Shown one piece after another: positions 1-8,670 of a stretch of DNA of 17,747 bases. This DNA comes from Chitinophagaceae bacterium (GTDB taxonomy: Bacteria > Bacteroidota > Bacteroidia > Chitinophagales > Chitinophagaceae): positions 1 through 17,747 of the forward strand of contig CANFLJ010000005.1 in assembly GCA_947447815.1 (NCBI GenBank). Direction: 5' to 3'. The notes below the pieces were generated by a model. That model was not told where the DNA came from. It saw only the letters and a program-made list of their open reading frames with translations, and did no database searches. The translations under genes were made by a program, and so were the position numbers. The stretch's first letter is position 1. Each line of letters starts with the position of its first letter.

Positions 1-3000
1 CAACCTTTAACTGTATTTGAAATAATAATCGGTGTAATTACATTTACAATGATGTTAGTGATATTGTAGATACTATCACAACCCTGATAACTTTTTACCG
101 TATCCCTCAGGATAGTAAACCCTGTGTAAGTTTTACCATTATAAACTACGCTATTGCAACCACTTAATGAGGTAACATTAGTTGATGCGACTACTTTTGT
201 AACAGTAATATTAGCTATACTATAAATACTATCGCAACCCTGATAACTCTTTATTGTATCCCTTAGCATTGTAGATGTAGCATACGTATTCCCTTTGTAA
301 ATAACTGCATTACAGCCATTGAGATTAATTGTGTTTGTAGCAGCTATTATTTTATTGACAGTGATGCTGGCAATATTATATATACTATCACATCCTTGAT
401 AACTCTTTATTGTATCTCTTAAAATAGTTGATATAAAATACGTATTTCCCTTGTATACAACCGCATTGCAGCCAAATACATTTATGTTGTTGGTAGTAGT
501 AGTTATTTTATTAATGTTCAACGTTGCTATATTGTAAATACTATCACAACCAAGATAACTTTTTATGGTGTCCCTCAATACCGTTGAAGCAATATATACA
601 TTGCCTTTGTAGGTAACAGCATTACAACCAGTAACTACAAAAGTGTTGCTTACCGGAGTAATTTTATTGACCTTAATAATGACAATATTATATATACTAT
701 CACATCCCTGATAACTTTTTATAGTGTCTCTTAATACAGTAGATGCAGTATAAGTAATAGTGTTGTAAATAATATCTTTACAATCGATCAGTGTTGTACT
801 ATTGGTAATTACTGCAAGCTTATTAATCGTAATAGTTGCCACATTATATATGCTATCGCAGCCCAGATAACTCTTCACCGTATCTCTTACTATCGTAGAA
901 GAATTGTAAACAGTTCCTTTATACGTTACACTTAAGCACCCATTCAGAATAATATTATTAGTAACAGGAGTAATGGTATTTACGTTGATAATTGCAATAT
1001 TATATACACTATCGCAGCCCTGATAACTTTTAATGGTGTCTCTTAGTGTTGTTGAATTAGTGTATGTAATGCCCTTGTATACTATACTATTACAACCAGT
1101 TAAATTGACACTATTTGTTGTAGTAGTTATTTTATTGACTGTAATATTTGCTATGTTATATATACTGTCGCAGCCTTGATAGCTTTTTACAGTATCTCTC
1201 AGAACAACAGAGGTATTATATGTATTTCCTTTATAGACAACAGCATTACATCCACTCAAGTTTGTATTATTGGTAACAGGTACTATTTTGTTCACCGTTA
1301 TATTGGCTATATTGTATACACTATCACAACCCTGATAACTTTTTATAGTATCTCTCAGTGTTATTGAATTTACATATGTATTACCCTTGTATACTACGCT
1401 ATTGCAACCACTTAAGTTGCTGGTATTGGTAATAGCAACTATTTTATTGACCGTAATGTTTGATATATTATATATACTATCACAACCTTGAAAACTTTTA
1501 ACAGTATCTCTCAGGATTATTGAATTAACATATGTATTACCCTTGTATACTACACTATTACAACCACTTAAGTTATTGTTGATAGTTGACGTTGTTATCT
1601 TATTTACATTGATAGACGTTAAATTGTAAATACTATCACAACCCAGATAGCTAAAAATAGTATCCCGAAGTATAGTTGAATTATTATACGTATTTCCTTT
1701 ATAAGTAACAGTATTACAACCAGCAACTGTAACATTGTTATTTACCGGAGTGATTTTACGAACATTGATATTAGTAATGTTGTAAATACTATCACAACCT
1801 TGATAGCTTTTTATAGTGTCTCTTAAAACTGTAGAAGTAGTATAAGTAGTACCCTTGTATGTTATGTTTTTACAATCGGTTAAATTGTTGGAATTAGTAA
1901 CAGGATTAATAGGTGTAACATTAATGTTTACTGTAAGATATACGCTATCGCAGCCTTGTATATTCTTGATGGTTTGGTTTAATACTGTAGAAGAATTATA
2001 GGTATTTCCATTATATACAGTTTGCCCATTACAGCCATTTACGGTAATAGATTTATTAACAGGTGTTGTGACTGTGACAGTAAAAGTGTCCGAAACAACT
2101 GCTGCTCCATCTGTAACCCTAAACCAGTATTTTGTAGTAACTGAAGGATGTACATTTATAGTAAGTGTAGTATCTCCTGTAGACCATAAACATCTGATAT
2201 TTCTTTTCTCAAATTCTATTACATGTGGTGAGTTAAACGCATTATATTTATCATTCCATGATGTACTATCATACCATATCTGAACATAATTCTCAGCGCC
2301 TGGTCCACCTTGTTGATTATTCGGTTCTCCTTTCATCCATTTGGTAAAATTTACAGGTTCACCTGTTACGTTTGTCCAGCCGCCTGATTCCTCGGCATAT
2401 AAAGGACTCAATGTATCCTGATATAATCCAAACCATATATAATCATTACTGTTATTAAGAGTATTAGAAGTAGGTACTATACTTCGGATATAATTATTTT
2501 CCTGCAAACTATTTATGGTAGCTAAATGTCCCCCATTCTGCATTATTACTGCATTAGCATTTACGCTGGCGTTTGCATTTGTCCATGAACTGGTAGTTGT
2601 TGAATAAAAATAGGTATTTCCGTTACCTGCAGCGTTTACGAAAGGGCCATTATATCCTGTAATGTTAGCAGGGGTATAAGAAGAAATCATTCCTGTAGTA
2701 TCAGCATGAAGCGTAATGGTAGCAGCACTACAAATAGTTGTATCATGGTTGAAAATTTTTTCTTTCAACATTGTTACATAGTGACTTTTTTCTCCTACAC
2801 AACCAAATACGTCTGTCACCATCGATCTGTACCAGCCAAATTGTCGGTTTACATTATATGTTTGAGTTGTAGATTGAAAAATATTAGCAGTACCTGCGGA
2901 CCAAGCGTAGGTTACGTAACCTGCTCCTGCATCCAGTGTATAGGAAGCCGGAGTACCTTTTACAACAATAGTATCGGAACCATAGTTGTATCCAGCGATA

Positions 3001-3482
3001 GGACATATTCTTTCATATAGATCAAATTTAAAAGAATTGCCTGCACTTTGACTTGGGTTAACAGCCCAGAAAGCTACAGTTGCCGTAGTACTGTTTAATG
3101 GAATCCAAAAATCATAGGTAGGCGGAAAGTAAGTATTGTATAAACTTTGAGTAGGGTAAGGTTGACAGACTCCATTCAGGGTCCATCTTCCATCACAATT
3201 ACCAGATCCAGTGGAATTGGCGTTTTGTGAAAGCAGATAAGGTGTAACGCTAGAACCATTTGTATTAAACTCCCAGGCAGCATCTCGTTCCCATGCATTG
3301 TTATTGAAGGAAGGTCTGTATTGACCACTAACTTTCAATTTGTACGCTTTATTTGGATTTAGTCCTGTAAACGAATAAGACCAATTACTCCCCCAGGATG
3401 GAGAGTAGCTGGCAATTTGTGCTTTAGAACAGTTGATCATCATAAGGCACAACAAACAAACAAGCATTCGTTTTAAAGTCAT
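1..3482 (-). CDS. Giant secreted C-type-lectin and tandem-repeat protein (partial, C-terminus outside window)
   Basis: The frame stays open from the ATG at 3482-3480 to the left edge (1160 codons plus two bases), so this is the N-terminal part of a larger protein. Residues 1-22 form a signal peptide ending in SKA-Q. Residues about 25-285 are aromatic and beta-rich, with Ig/PKD-like stretches such as TYAWSAGT and VTDVFGC. Residues about 286-427 read as a C-type lectin domain: WFGLYQD, GGWTNVTGEPVNFTKW, then GEPNN and SWND, so both calcium-site motifs (EPN and WND) are present. From residue 483 on, the chain is 52-residue tandem repeats ending in GCDSIYNI-like strands. This layout fits a surface adhesin or carbohydrate-binding protein. 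Export by the type IX system is an inference, because any C-terminal sorting domain lies outside the window. A short spacer separates it from the next gene only after 458 bases of AT-rich DNA. Ligand and function are unknown. Confidence 0.85.
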   Translation of the reverse strand, partial: MTLKRMLVCLLCLMMINCSKAQIASYSPSWGSNWSYSFTGLNPNKAYKLKVSGQYRPSFNNNAWERDAAWEFNTNGSSVTPYLLSQNANSTGSGNCDGRWTLNGVCQPYPTQSLYNTYFPPTYDFWIPLNSTTATVAFWAVNPSQSAGNSFKFDLYERICPIAGYNYGSDTIVVKGTPASYTLDAGAGYVTYAWSAGTANIFQSTTQTYNVNRQFGWYRSMVTDVFGCVGEKSHYVTMLKEKIFNHDTTICSAATITLHADTTGMISSYTPANITGYNGPFVNAAGNGNTYFYSTTTSSWTNANASVNANAVIMQNGGHLATINSLQENNYIRSIVPTSNTLNNSNDYIWFGLYQDTLSPLYAEESGGWTNVTGEPVNFTKWMKGEPNNQQGGPGAENYVQIWYDSTSWNDKYNAFNSPHVIEFEKRNIRCLWSTGDTTLTINVHPSVTTKYWFRVTDGAAVVSDTFTVTVTTPVNKSITVNGCNGQTVYNGNTYNSSTVLNQTIKNIQGCDSVYLTVNINVTPINPVTNSNNLTDCKNITYKGTTYTTSTVLRDTIKSYQGCDSIYNITNINVRKITPVNNNVTVAGCNTVTYKGNTYNNSTILRDTIFSYLGCDSIYNLTSINVNKITTSTINNNLSGCNSVVYKGNTYVNSIILRDTVKSFQGCDSIYNISNITVNKIVAITNTSNLSGCNSVVYKGNTYVNSITLRDTIKSYQGCDSVYNIANITVNKIVPVTNNTNLSGCNAVVYKGNTYNTSVVLRDTVKSYQGCDSIYNIANITVNKITTTTNSVNLTGCNSIVYKGITYTNSTTLRDTIKSYQGCDSVYNIAIINVNTITPVTNNIILNGCLSVTYKGTVYNSSTIVRDTVKSYLGCDSIYNVATITINKLAVITNSTTLIDCKDIIYNTITYTASTVLRDTIKSYQGCDSIYNIVIIKVNKITPVSNTFVVTGCNAVTYKGNVYIASTVLRDTIKSYLGCDSIYNIATLNINKITTTTNNINVFGCNAVVYKGNTYFISTILRDTIKSYQGCDSIYNIASITVNKIIAATNTINLNGCNAVIYKGNTYATSTMLRDTIKSYQGCDSIYSIANITVTKVVASTNVTSLSGCNSVVYNGKTYTGFTILRDTVKSYQGCDSIYNITNIIVNVITPIIISNTVKG
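3..2036 (-). repeat. Thirteen tandem 156-bp (52-aa) protein-coding repeats plus the start of a fourteenth
   Basis: Read on the minus strand, units begin with GCN (or DCK) and follow the pattern GCNxVxYKGNTYxxS, xxLRDTIKSYQGCDSIYNI, then a variable linker of the type TVNKITPVTN. The period is 156 bases; the first unit is one codon longer. Each unit carries two cysteines 26 residues apart, which may form one disulphide per unit. The linker is the variable part, while the RDT-K-YQGCDS core is nearly constant. Units 2 and 9 both start with DCK rather than GCN. All units keep the reading frame, so this is coding repetition and not an intergenic array. Confidence 0.92.
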
Positions 3483-3940
3483 ATGGCTAACCTTCTTAGT
3501 CCACAACAGTTGATTAAGTATACTTATTTTTAAGACAATCGATAAAACAACTACTGAAACTGAATAAACAAATAATGGTACAAATATGTGTATTTTTTAC
3601 ACATTAAATTATTTTTTAGTTACTTTTTTTATTTTTAAACAGATTGAACGATGGCTATTTATTTTTTATCCCTGTCTTATGAAATTTGAATACACAGTAA
3701 TTACAATAGTTACAGAAGGGAATCTAATACGATTGAAAGATTAGTAATTGGATAAAAATATTTCAATAAAAGTCAAATAATATGGTTAACTCAATAAACA
3801 GATAAGCCAATCTGAGCGATAAAACAATATTCATATTTTCATAAAGCAATATTCAGAGATTTAATTCGTTAGTATGTATTGACTGTTGCCTGAAGAGTAA
3901 ACCCATTTTCAATTCACTTTTACAGGCCAGCGTTTATCTA
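3483..3940. other. Gene-free AT-rich divergent spacer
   Basis: This 458-base stretch separates the minus-strand adhesin from the plus-strand secreted protein. No credible ORF or RNA gene is visible. A perfect 7-bp inverted repeat (ATGTGTA / TACACAT, five-T loop) lies at 3586-3604. It overlaps a one-mismatch minus-strand promoter element, CATATTTG (3588-3581), about 100 bases before the adhesin start. No convincing promoter element was found for the gene at 3941. Confidence 0.6.
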
Positions 3941-4921
3941 ATGAAAGGAAAGCTACTTTTACTTGTATTTATAATATGCGCTGTTGCATCGTATTCGCAG
4001 CGCTTTGAAATACCTTTTCCCAGTAAAAGCGATAAATTTTCCAAGAATTTTATTACGGCACTGAATAATGCACCAGATAAATTCCTGAATTTAAAAGGAA
4101 AACTTCTGGCACAGTTTGATTCAATTCATAAAAAATCAAAGGTTTACGAATGTAAAATAAACATACCTGGCGCCAATGCAGCAAGGTACATTGAAGATAG
4201 TACTTATTATCTAGAATTTTTCTTCGGAGAATACTCAAATTTAGATGAAGCCGTGGGTGCGATGAATAATCTTACCGCGAAACTAAGGTCTGCTCTAAAT
4301 GGCCGAGCGTTATTGATCCAGAATAAAGAGGGCTGGGATAAAATTATCCGGGAGAATAAACTTGGTTATGTATACAATAATGGTTTCTTTCATTATAATA
4401 TGGCCATCCAGTTAACAACCATTAATAACTCCAGTAATATACGTTTGGTTCTACAGATTTTTCATGGAAGACCTGTGTTTTATAATTGGATTACCCCAAA
4501 TCTTCCTGTTGGTGGATTTAATTTCATCAATGCAGTAAAGAATACTTATACTTATTTTGCAGATGATGCCAGGGCAAAATGTCCTAATGATATACCTCCA
4601 TATACTTGTAAAGGGAAATCAAAAAGCAATGACACCACCTTTGTTACCTACTTCAAAAAAGGATTTGATGGTATTCATAGTGCCGGAACTGAATATGACG
4701 TTACCTTTTTTAATTTACAAGCTGGATTAGGACACGATTATGTATACTGGAGTCTTCCCTGCAAAGCTCCTGCCATCAAACAATATGCATTTGTAAAATT
4801 TGAAGATGTAGATAAACCAAAGAGAAAGACTATACTACTTACAATGTATAATAATGCATTAATCTCTCCAACAGTAGACTACAAAAATGATTTAATCATT
4901 GAGCTTGCCTTTACTTATTAA
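3941..4921 (+). CDS. Secreted protein of unknown function (326 aa)
   Basis: I do not recognise the family. Residues 1-20 are a clear signal peptide (basic MKGK, hydrophobic core, cleavage after SYSQ or just before it), so the protein is exported to the periplasm, outer membrane or outside. The mature part has no further membrane segment. It contains a few cysteines in its second half (AKCPND, YTCKGK, LPCKAP) that could form disulphides, and repeated aromatic strands (YLEFFFGEY, GFFHYNMAI). The gene stands alone on the plus strand, converging on the lolD-like gene with 31 bases between the stops. The spacer shows no clear hairpin terminator. Confidence 0.8.
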   Translation: MKGKLLLLVFIICAVASYSQRFEIPFPSKSDKFSKNFITALNNAPDKFLNLKGKLLAQFDSIHKKSKVYECKINIPGANAARYIEDSTYYLEFFFGEYSNLDEAVGAMNNLTAKLRSALNGRALLIQNKEGWDKIIRENKLGYVYNNGFFHYNMAIQLTTINNSSNIRLVLQIFHGRPVFYNWITPNLPVGGFNFINAVKNTYTYFADDARAKCPNDIPPYTCKGKSKSNDTTFVTYFKKGFDGIHSAGTEYDVTFFNLQAGLGHDYVYWSLPCKAPAIKQYAFVKFEDVDKPKRKTILLTMYNNALISPTVDYKNDLIIELAFTY

Positions 4922-4952
4922 TTCTCAGTATAGTTATTCAATCAAAAGTAAA

Positions 4953-5651
4953 TTAATCTTTCCTAAAATCAATACCTGCTTTTTCAGGAATCCTACCATC
5001 AATCATCTCAATTATTCTGTCAGCTCGTTTAGCAAAATCTGCATCATGTGTTACCGTAACTATTGTATTTCCTTTCTGTGATAATTGTTGAAATATATCA
5101 AATACAATCTCGGTATTTGCACTATCCAGATTACCTGTAGGCTCATCGGCCATGATGATCAATGGTTCATTTATTAATGCCCTAGCTATTGCAACTCTTT
5201 GTTGTTGTCCACCCGAAAGCTTTGAGGACAGTTTTGCAGCATAGGTATCCATGCCCATTAAAGCCAGTTTTTCCATGGCCATTTCTTGAATCTGACTTCG
5301 AGGATATCTTTTTAATTTAAGAGCAGGCATCATTACATTTTCCAGCACGGTAAATTCGGGTAGTAAAAAATGAAACTGAAAAACGAACCCTATGTATTCA
5401 TTTCTAAACTTTGCCAGATCATTCTGACTCAATCCTGTAACTACCGTATTATTGATGGTAATAGTACCTTGATAATCTGTATCCAGTGTACTTAGCAGAT
5501 AAAGTAGTGTAGACTTACCACTTCCCGACTTACCTATCAGCGATACAAATTCACCATGTTGAATACTAAAAGAAATATCTTTCAATACATGGAAGTCTTC
5601 TGGTTCATAAAAATGCTTATTTACTTTATCTACCCTCAGTATTTCTTTCAT
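4953..5651 (-). CDS. lolD: LolD-type ABC transporter ATP-binding subunit
   Basis: At 232 aa this is full length for the LolD/MacB ATPase group. Walker A is GKSGSGKST (residues 40-48), the Q-loop glutamine is in VFQFHFLLPEFTVLENV (Q92), the signature is LSGGQQ (145-150), Walker B is LIIMADE (164-170) and the switch histidine is H202 in VTHD. The LLPEFTVLENV stretch is close to the LolD form, which in Proteobacteria powers release of lipoproteins from the inner membrane to the LolA carrier. No LolC/LolE-type permease is next to it, so the partner must be encoded elsewhere. A MacB-like or general lipoprotein/peptide exporter ATPase is the alternative. The ATG at 5651 gives the usual N-terminus ILRVDKVNKHF. 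Confidence 0.88.
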   Translation of the reverse strand: MKEILRVDKVNKHFYEPEDFHVLKDISFSIQHGEFVSLIGKSGSGKSTLLYLLSTLDTDYQGTITINNTVVTGLSQNDLAKFRNEYIGFVFQFHFLLPEFTVLENVMMPALKLKRYPRSQIQEMAMEKLALMGMDTYAAKLSSKLSGGQQQRVAIARALINEPLIIMADEPTGNLDSANTEIVFDIFQQLSQKGNTIVTVTHDADFAKRADRIIEMIDGRIPEKAGIDFRKD

Positions 5652-5750
5652 AAATTTAGTTTACCTGACCATTATCAGTACAAAGTAAATTGAATATTAA
5701 TCACAAAAGCATCTATGCTTAAATTGTACTTATAAAAAACAGAAATCAAT

Positions 5751-5758
5751 CAAATTTA
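5751..5758 (-). promoter_or_regulatory. Candidate -7 element (TAAATTTG) for the lolD-like gene
   Basis: The minus strand reads TAAATTTG, an exact match to the Bacteroidota TAnnTTTG consensus, about 100 bases before the lolD-like start. No TTTG is seen at the expected -33 distance. The match is short, so chance is possible in AT-rich DNA. Confidence 0.4.
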
Positions 5759-5769
5759 CAAATCAGCCA

Positions 5770-5777
5770 TAAATTTG
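5770..5777 (+). promoter_or_regulatory. Candidate -7 element (TAAATTTG) for the DUF4337 gene cluster
   Basis: An exact TAnnTTTG match ends 43 bases before the ATG at 5821. It lies only 12 bases from the opposite-strand copy of the same octamer, so the two divergent promoters could not be occupied at the same time. No -33 TTTG is visible. Confidence 0.5.
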
Positions 5778-5820
5778 TGTCGGTTTAAATAAAATACCAT
5801 TACAAAATCTATATAATAAC

Positions 5821-6354
5821 ATGGAAGAAATTGAAATCCCTACCGAACATTTACACGAAGCAATTCATGAAAAGGCATCAGAAGAATCTCATGGCGCGCA
5901 TGGTCATGAAAAAGGATGGTCAATGTATGTTGCCATCTCTACAGCATTGATTGCAGTATTTGCAGCCATTACGGGTTTGATGGCAGGGCATTTTTCTAAT
6001 GAAGCATTGATTAATCAGATAAAAGCATCAGACCAATGGGCTTACTATCAGGCAAAAGGCATAAAAGGGGAAATAAAAACGCTGGAAGTAATGAGTGGAA
6101 AGGCAGAACCATCTGCAGTAGAAAAATATAAAAAGGAACAAGAAGTAATAAAGCAACAAGCTGAGAAATATGAAGAAGAATCGCATGCACATCTCGAAAA
6201 ACATGTAGTACTGGCAAGGTCGGTAACCTTGTTCCAGATTGCCATCGCAATTTCTGCAATAGCAATACTTACTAAAAGAAAAACTTTATGGTATATGAGC
6301 TTAGCCATTGCATTAGCAGGGATTTATTTCTTTGTAAGTATTCTGTTCTTTTAA
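5821..6354 (+). CDS. DUF4337-family membrane protein
   Basis: The 177-aa protein has a His/Glu-rich cytosolic-looking N-terminus (residues 5-31), one membrane segment at about 34-57, a charged helical middle (about 60-132, likely coiled coil) and two closely spaced membrane segments at about 137-155 and 158-176. The stretch ASDQWAYYQAKGIKGE and the later LFQIAIAISAIAILTKR are typical of DUF4337, a family without a known function. It is the first gene of a same-strand run; the following gene starts 21 bases after its stop. Confidence 0.8.
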   Translation: MEEIEIPTEHLHEAIHEKASEESHGAHGHEKGWSMYVAISTALIAVFAAITGLMAGHFSNEALINQIKASDQWAYYQAKGIKGEIKTLEVMSGKAEPSAVEKYKKEQEVIKQQAEKYEEESHAHLEKHVVLARSVTLFQIAIAISAIAILTKRKTLWYMSLAIALAGIYFFVSILFF

Positions 6355-6375
6355 CCCCCTCTTAAATTTACATAC

Positions 6376-7164
6376 ATGAATAGCCAAAAATCAATCGTGA
6401 AATTATTATGTACCCTGTTGATTATATTAACTGTATTTTGTAATCAATCTTTAAAAGCACAATCCAACAGATTTAGTTTTAATTTTTACAGTAATAATAA
6501 AGGGGACAGTTTGCCATACAGACTACTAAGTCCTGACTACGACACATCGCACCGTTTTCCATTAATTGTATTTCTTCATGGTTCGGGCGAAAGAGGAAAA
6601 GATAATGAAGCGCAATTGAAGTGGGGTGTTATGAACTTTGCAAGCGATCAGATGATGATAGCGCATCCTGCTTATGTACTAGCTCCTCAATGTCCTGAAA
6701 AACAAAGCTGGAGCAACTTTGAAGAGCATAAAAATAATATTAATTGTGTACTTAAAAAAAGTCCCTCTATTCCGATGGATTTATTGATACACCTGATCCA
6801 TCAGCTCTGTAAAACAGAAAGAATTGATACCAACAGAATATATATTACTGGTGTATCAATGGGGGGATTTGGCACTTTTGATGCTATTACTAGACATCCA
6901 TATCTTTTTGCTGCAGCAGTACCTGTATGTGGTGCAGGCGATACTACAAAAGCACCTCTTATTGCCCATATTCCAATGTGGATATATCATGGTGCAGAAG
7001 ATCCTGCTGTAAGTCCGGCTTATTCTTATAATATGAATGCAGCATTGGTAAAAGTAGGTGCACATCCTGGCTTAACTATTTATCCATCCATTGGTCACTT
7101 TTCCTGGCTTGGCGCTTATATAGATCCATTAATGATAGAATGGCTTTTTCAACAACATAAATAA
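6376..7164 (+). CDS. Secreted alpha/beta-hydrolase (esterase / dienelactone-hydrolase-like)
   Basis: Residues 1-29 are a signal peptide ending in LKAQ, so the enzyme acts outside the cytoplasm. The alpha/beta-hydrolase features are in order: oxyanion motif HGSGERG (68-74), nucleophile elbow GVSMGG with Ser161, acid residue Asp209 in HGAEDP, and His241 in GHFSW. The preceding TNRIYITG is typical of the poly(3-hydroxybutyrate)-depolymerase/feruloyl-esterase-like group of predicted peptidases (COG4099-type). Length (262 aa) suits a single-domain enzyme. The natural ester or peptide substrate cannot be told from sequence. It lies between a DUF4337 membrane protein and a metal transporter, 24 bases from the latter, so cotranscription is likely. 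Confidence 0.82.
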   Translation: MNSQKSIVKLLCTLLIILTVFCNQSLKAQSNRFSFNFYSNNKGDSLPYRLLSPDYDTSHRFPLIVFLHGSGERGKDNEAQLKWGVMNFASDQMMIAHPAYVLAPQCPEKQSWSNFEEHKNNINCVLKKSPSIPMDLLIHLIHQLCKTERIDTNRIYITGVSMGGFGTFDAITRHPYLFAAAVPVCGAGDTTKAPLIAHIPMWIYHGAEDPAVSPAYSYNMNAALVKVGAHPGLTIYPSIGHFSWLGAYIDPLMIEWLFQQHK

Positions 7165-7188
7165 TAAAATTTAAACTAGTTAATAACT

Positions 7189-7878
7189 ATGCACGAACAT
7201 AAAGAAGAACACTTATCCAGTTCCGAATTTATTACTGATATTGTAATAGGCATGTCCGATGGATTGACAGTTCCATTTGCCCTTGCTGCTGGATTGAGTG
7301 GCGCAGTTCATAACAACTCTGTCATCATCACTGCTGGCATAGCAGAAATTGTAGCAGGCAGTATAGCTATGGGGCTTGGAGGTTATCTTGCTGGCAAGAC
7401 CGAGCAGGAACATTATCATTCTGAACTAAAAAGAGAGTACAATGAAGTAGAAAATCTACCTGAAAAAGAAAAGCAGGAAGTAAGAGATGTTTTTGCTGAG
7501 TATGGGTTAAGCAAACATACTCAGGATATCATTGCAGAGGAAATGGCGAAGGATAAAGATAAGTGGGTAGACTTTATGATGAAATACGAATTAGGACTAG
7601 AAAAACCAGATGCTAACAGGGCCAGAAACAGTGCAGGCACCATTGGCATATCTTATATCATTGGTGGATTTATTCCTTTGTCGGCATACTTTCTTACACA
7701 TAATCCTTATCAAGGGCTTATTGGATCTTCAACACTCACCGTAATCTGTTTATTTATCTTTGGATACTTTAAAAGCAAGGTTACCGGACAGCCTCCTATC
7801 AAGGGAGCTTTGAAGGTGACCCTTATTGGTATAGCCGCGGCATCTGCAGCATTTATTATTGCCAGAAGCTTTAATTAA
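7189..7878 (+). CDS. VIT1/CCC1-family iron/manganese transporter
   Basis: The 229-aa protein matches the VIT1/CCC1 layout: an N-terminal membrane helix with IGMSDGLTVPFALAAGL (about 20-36), a second with the IAEIVAGSIAMGLGGYLA motif (51-68), a charged Glu-rich cytoplasmic stretch (about 70-135, EEM/EKEK) that in this family binds metal, and three further helices at about 150-169, 176-193 and 205-226. Family members move Fe(2+) or Mn(2+) out of the cytosol across the membrane, in exchange for protons in the characterised eukaryotic VIT1. The Asp in MSD and the Glu/Met residues of helix 2 are conserved here. Metal specificity is not predictable. No iron-regulator site was recognised upstream. 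Confidence 0.88.
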   Translation: MHEHKEEHLSSSEFITDIVIGMSDGLTVPFALAAGLSGAVHNNSVIITAGIAEIVAGSIAMGLGGYLAGKTEQEHYHSELKREYNEVENLPEKEKQEVRDVFAEYGLSKHTQDIIAEEMAKDKDKWVDFMMKYELGLEKPDANRARNSAGTIGISYIIGGFIPLSAYFLTHNPYQGLIGSSTLTVICLFIFGYFKSKVTGQPPIKGALKVTLIGIAAASAAFIIARSFN

Positions 7879-7941
7879 AGCAACAAGAATAAAATTAGAT
7901 CAAATACATACAACCTACAATTTTATAAAGACAATTTACTA

Positions 7942-8457
7942 ATGAATATCAAGAATTTCGAGTTTAAAGCCAGGGTAGCAGAACCTAGTTTCTATGAGCA
8001 AAAACTACTTACATTGAATCCTAAATTTAAAGGAGAAGACCATCAGATAGATACTTATTTCAATGTTGCTAATGGCAGACTGAAATTAAGAGAAGGCAAC
8101 ATAGAAAATGCATTAATAAACTATAACAGGGAGAATACTGCAGATGCAAAACTATCTTCTGTTATTCTGTACCAGCATATACCCGATAAGGCACTTAAGG
8201 ATATTCTGACATTACAACTTGGTATAAAAATTATAGTAGATAAAAGAAGAAAAATATACTTCATCGATAATGTAAAATTTCATTTTGACACCATTGTAGC
8301 ATTAGGTACATTTATAGAAGTAGAAGCTATTGATGATAAGGAAGCCTATACAGTGGCAGAACTAAAAGAACAATGTGATAAATATTTTGCATTTTTTGAA
8401 CTGGAAAAGGCTGATCTAATTGATAAATCGTATAGTGATTTGATGGAGGAAATATAA
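7942..8457 (+). CDS. CYTH-domain protein (class IV adenylate cyclase / thiamine-triphosphatase-like)
   Basis: The 171-aa protein begins with NFEFKARV, the N-x-E-x-K variant of the CYTH signature, in which the first Glu is replaced by Asn. It continues with the family blocks QIDTYFNVANGRLKLREG, LINYNREN, FIEVEAIDD and SYSDLM. CYTH proteins form a tunnel of beta strands that binds triphosphates with divalent metal; members are adenylate cyclases (CyaB), thiamine triphosphatases or inorganic triphosphatases. The product cannot be assigned from sequence. It lies 63 bases after the metal transporter and may be the last gene of that run. Confidence 0.82.
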   Translation: MNIKNFEFKARVAEPSFYEQKLLTLNPKFKGEDHQIDTYFNVANGRLKLREGNIENALINYNRENTADAKLSSVILYQHIPDKALKDILTLQLGIKIIVDKRRKIYFIDNVKFHFDTIVALGTFIEVEAIDDKEAYTVAELKEQCDKYFAFFELEKADLIDKSYSDLMEEI

Positions 8458-8670
8458 TACAACTATTTTCGGTTTAAAATTATAGGCAAAATTAATGCTG
8501 ACAATATTATTCAAATATTATGAAGTAGTTTTTACAATTCATTTAGCTTTTATTGATTCTCCTTCTGATAAGTAGTAAGAACTCTAATGGCAGTAGTTGG
8601 GATTACCTTTAAGAGATACAATTGCCTTCCCTTGATATTATGGCATTGGTGAAACAAAACAAATTAAAGT

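Noticed and set aside
3..2036. CRISPR-like or intergenic regular repeat array
   Set aside because: The 156-base period is a multiple of three, all units stay in one open minus-strand frame with conserved protein motifs, and there are no unique spacers.
1176..3020. Plus-strand ORFs of 63-104 aa in this interval
   Set aside because: They are shadows of the adhesin frame on the other strand, with low-complexity, repeat-derived sequences.
6011..6308. Minus-strand ORFs of 84 and 86 aa within the DUF4337 gene
   Set aside because: They overlap each other and a recognised coding frame on the other strand; composition looks like an antisense shadow.
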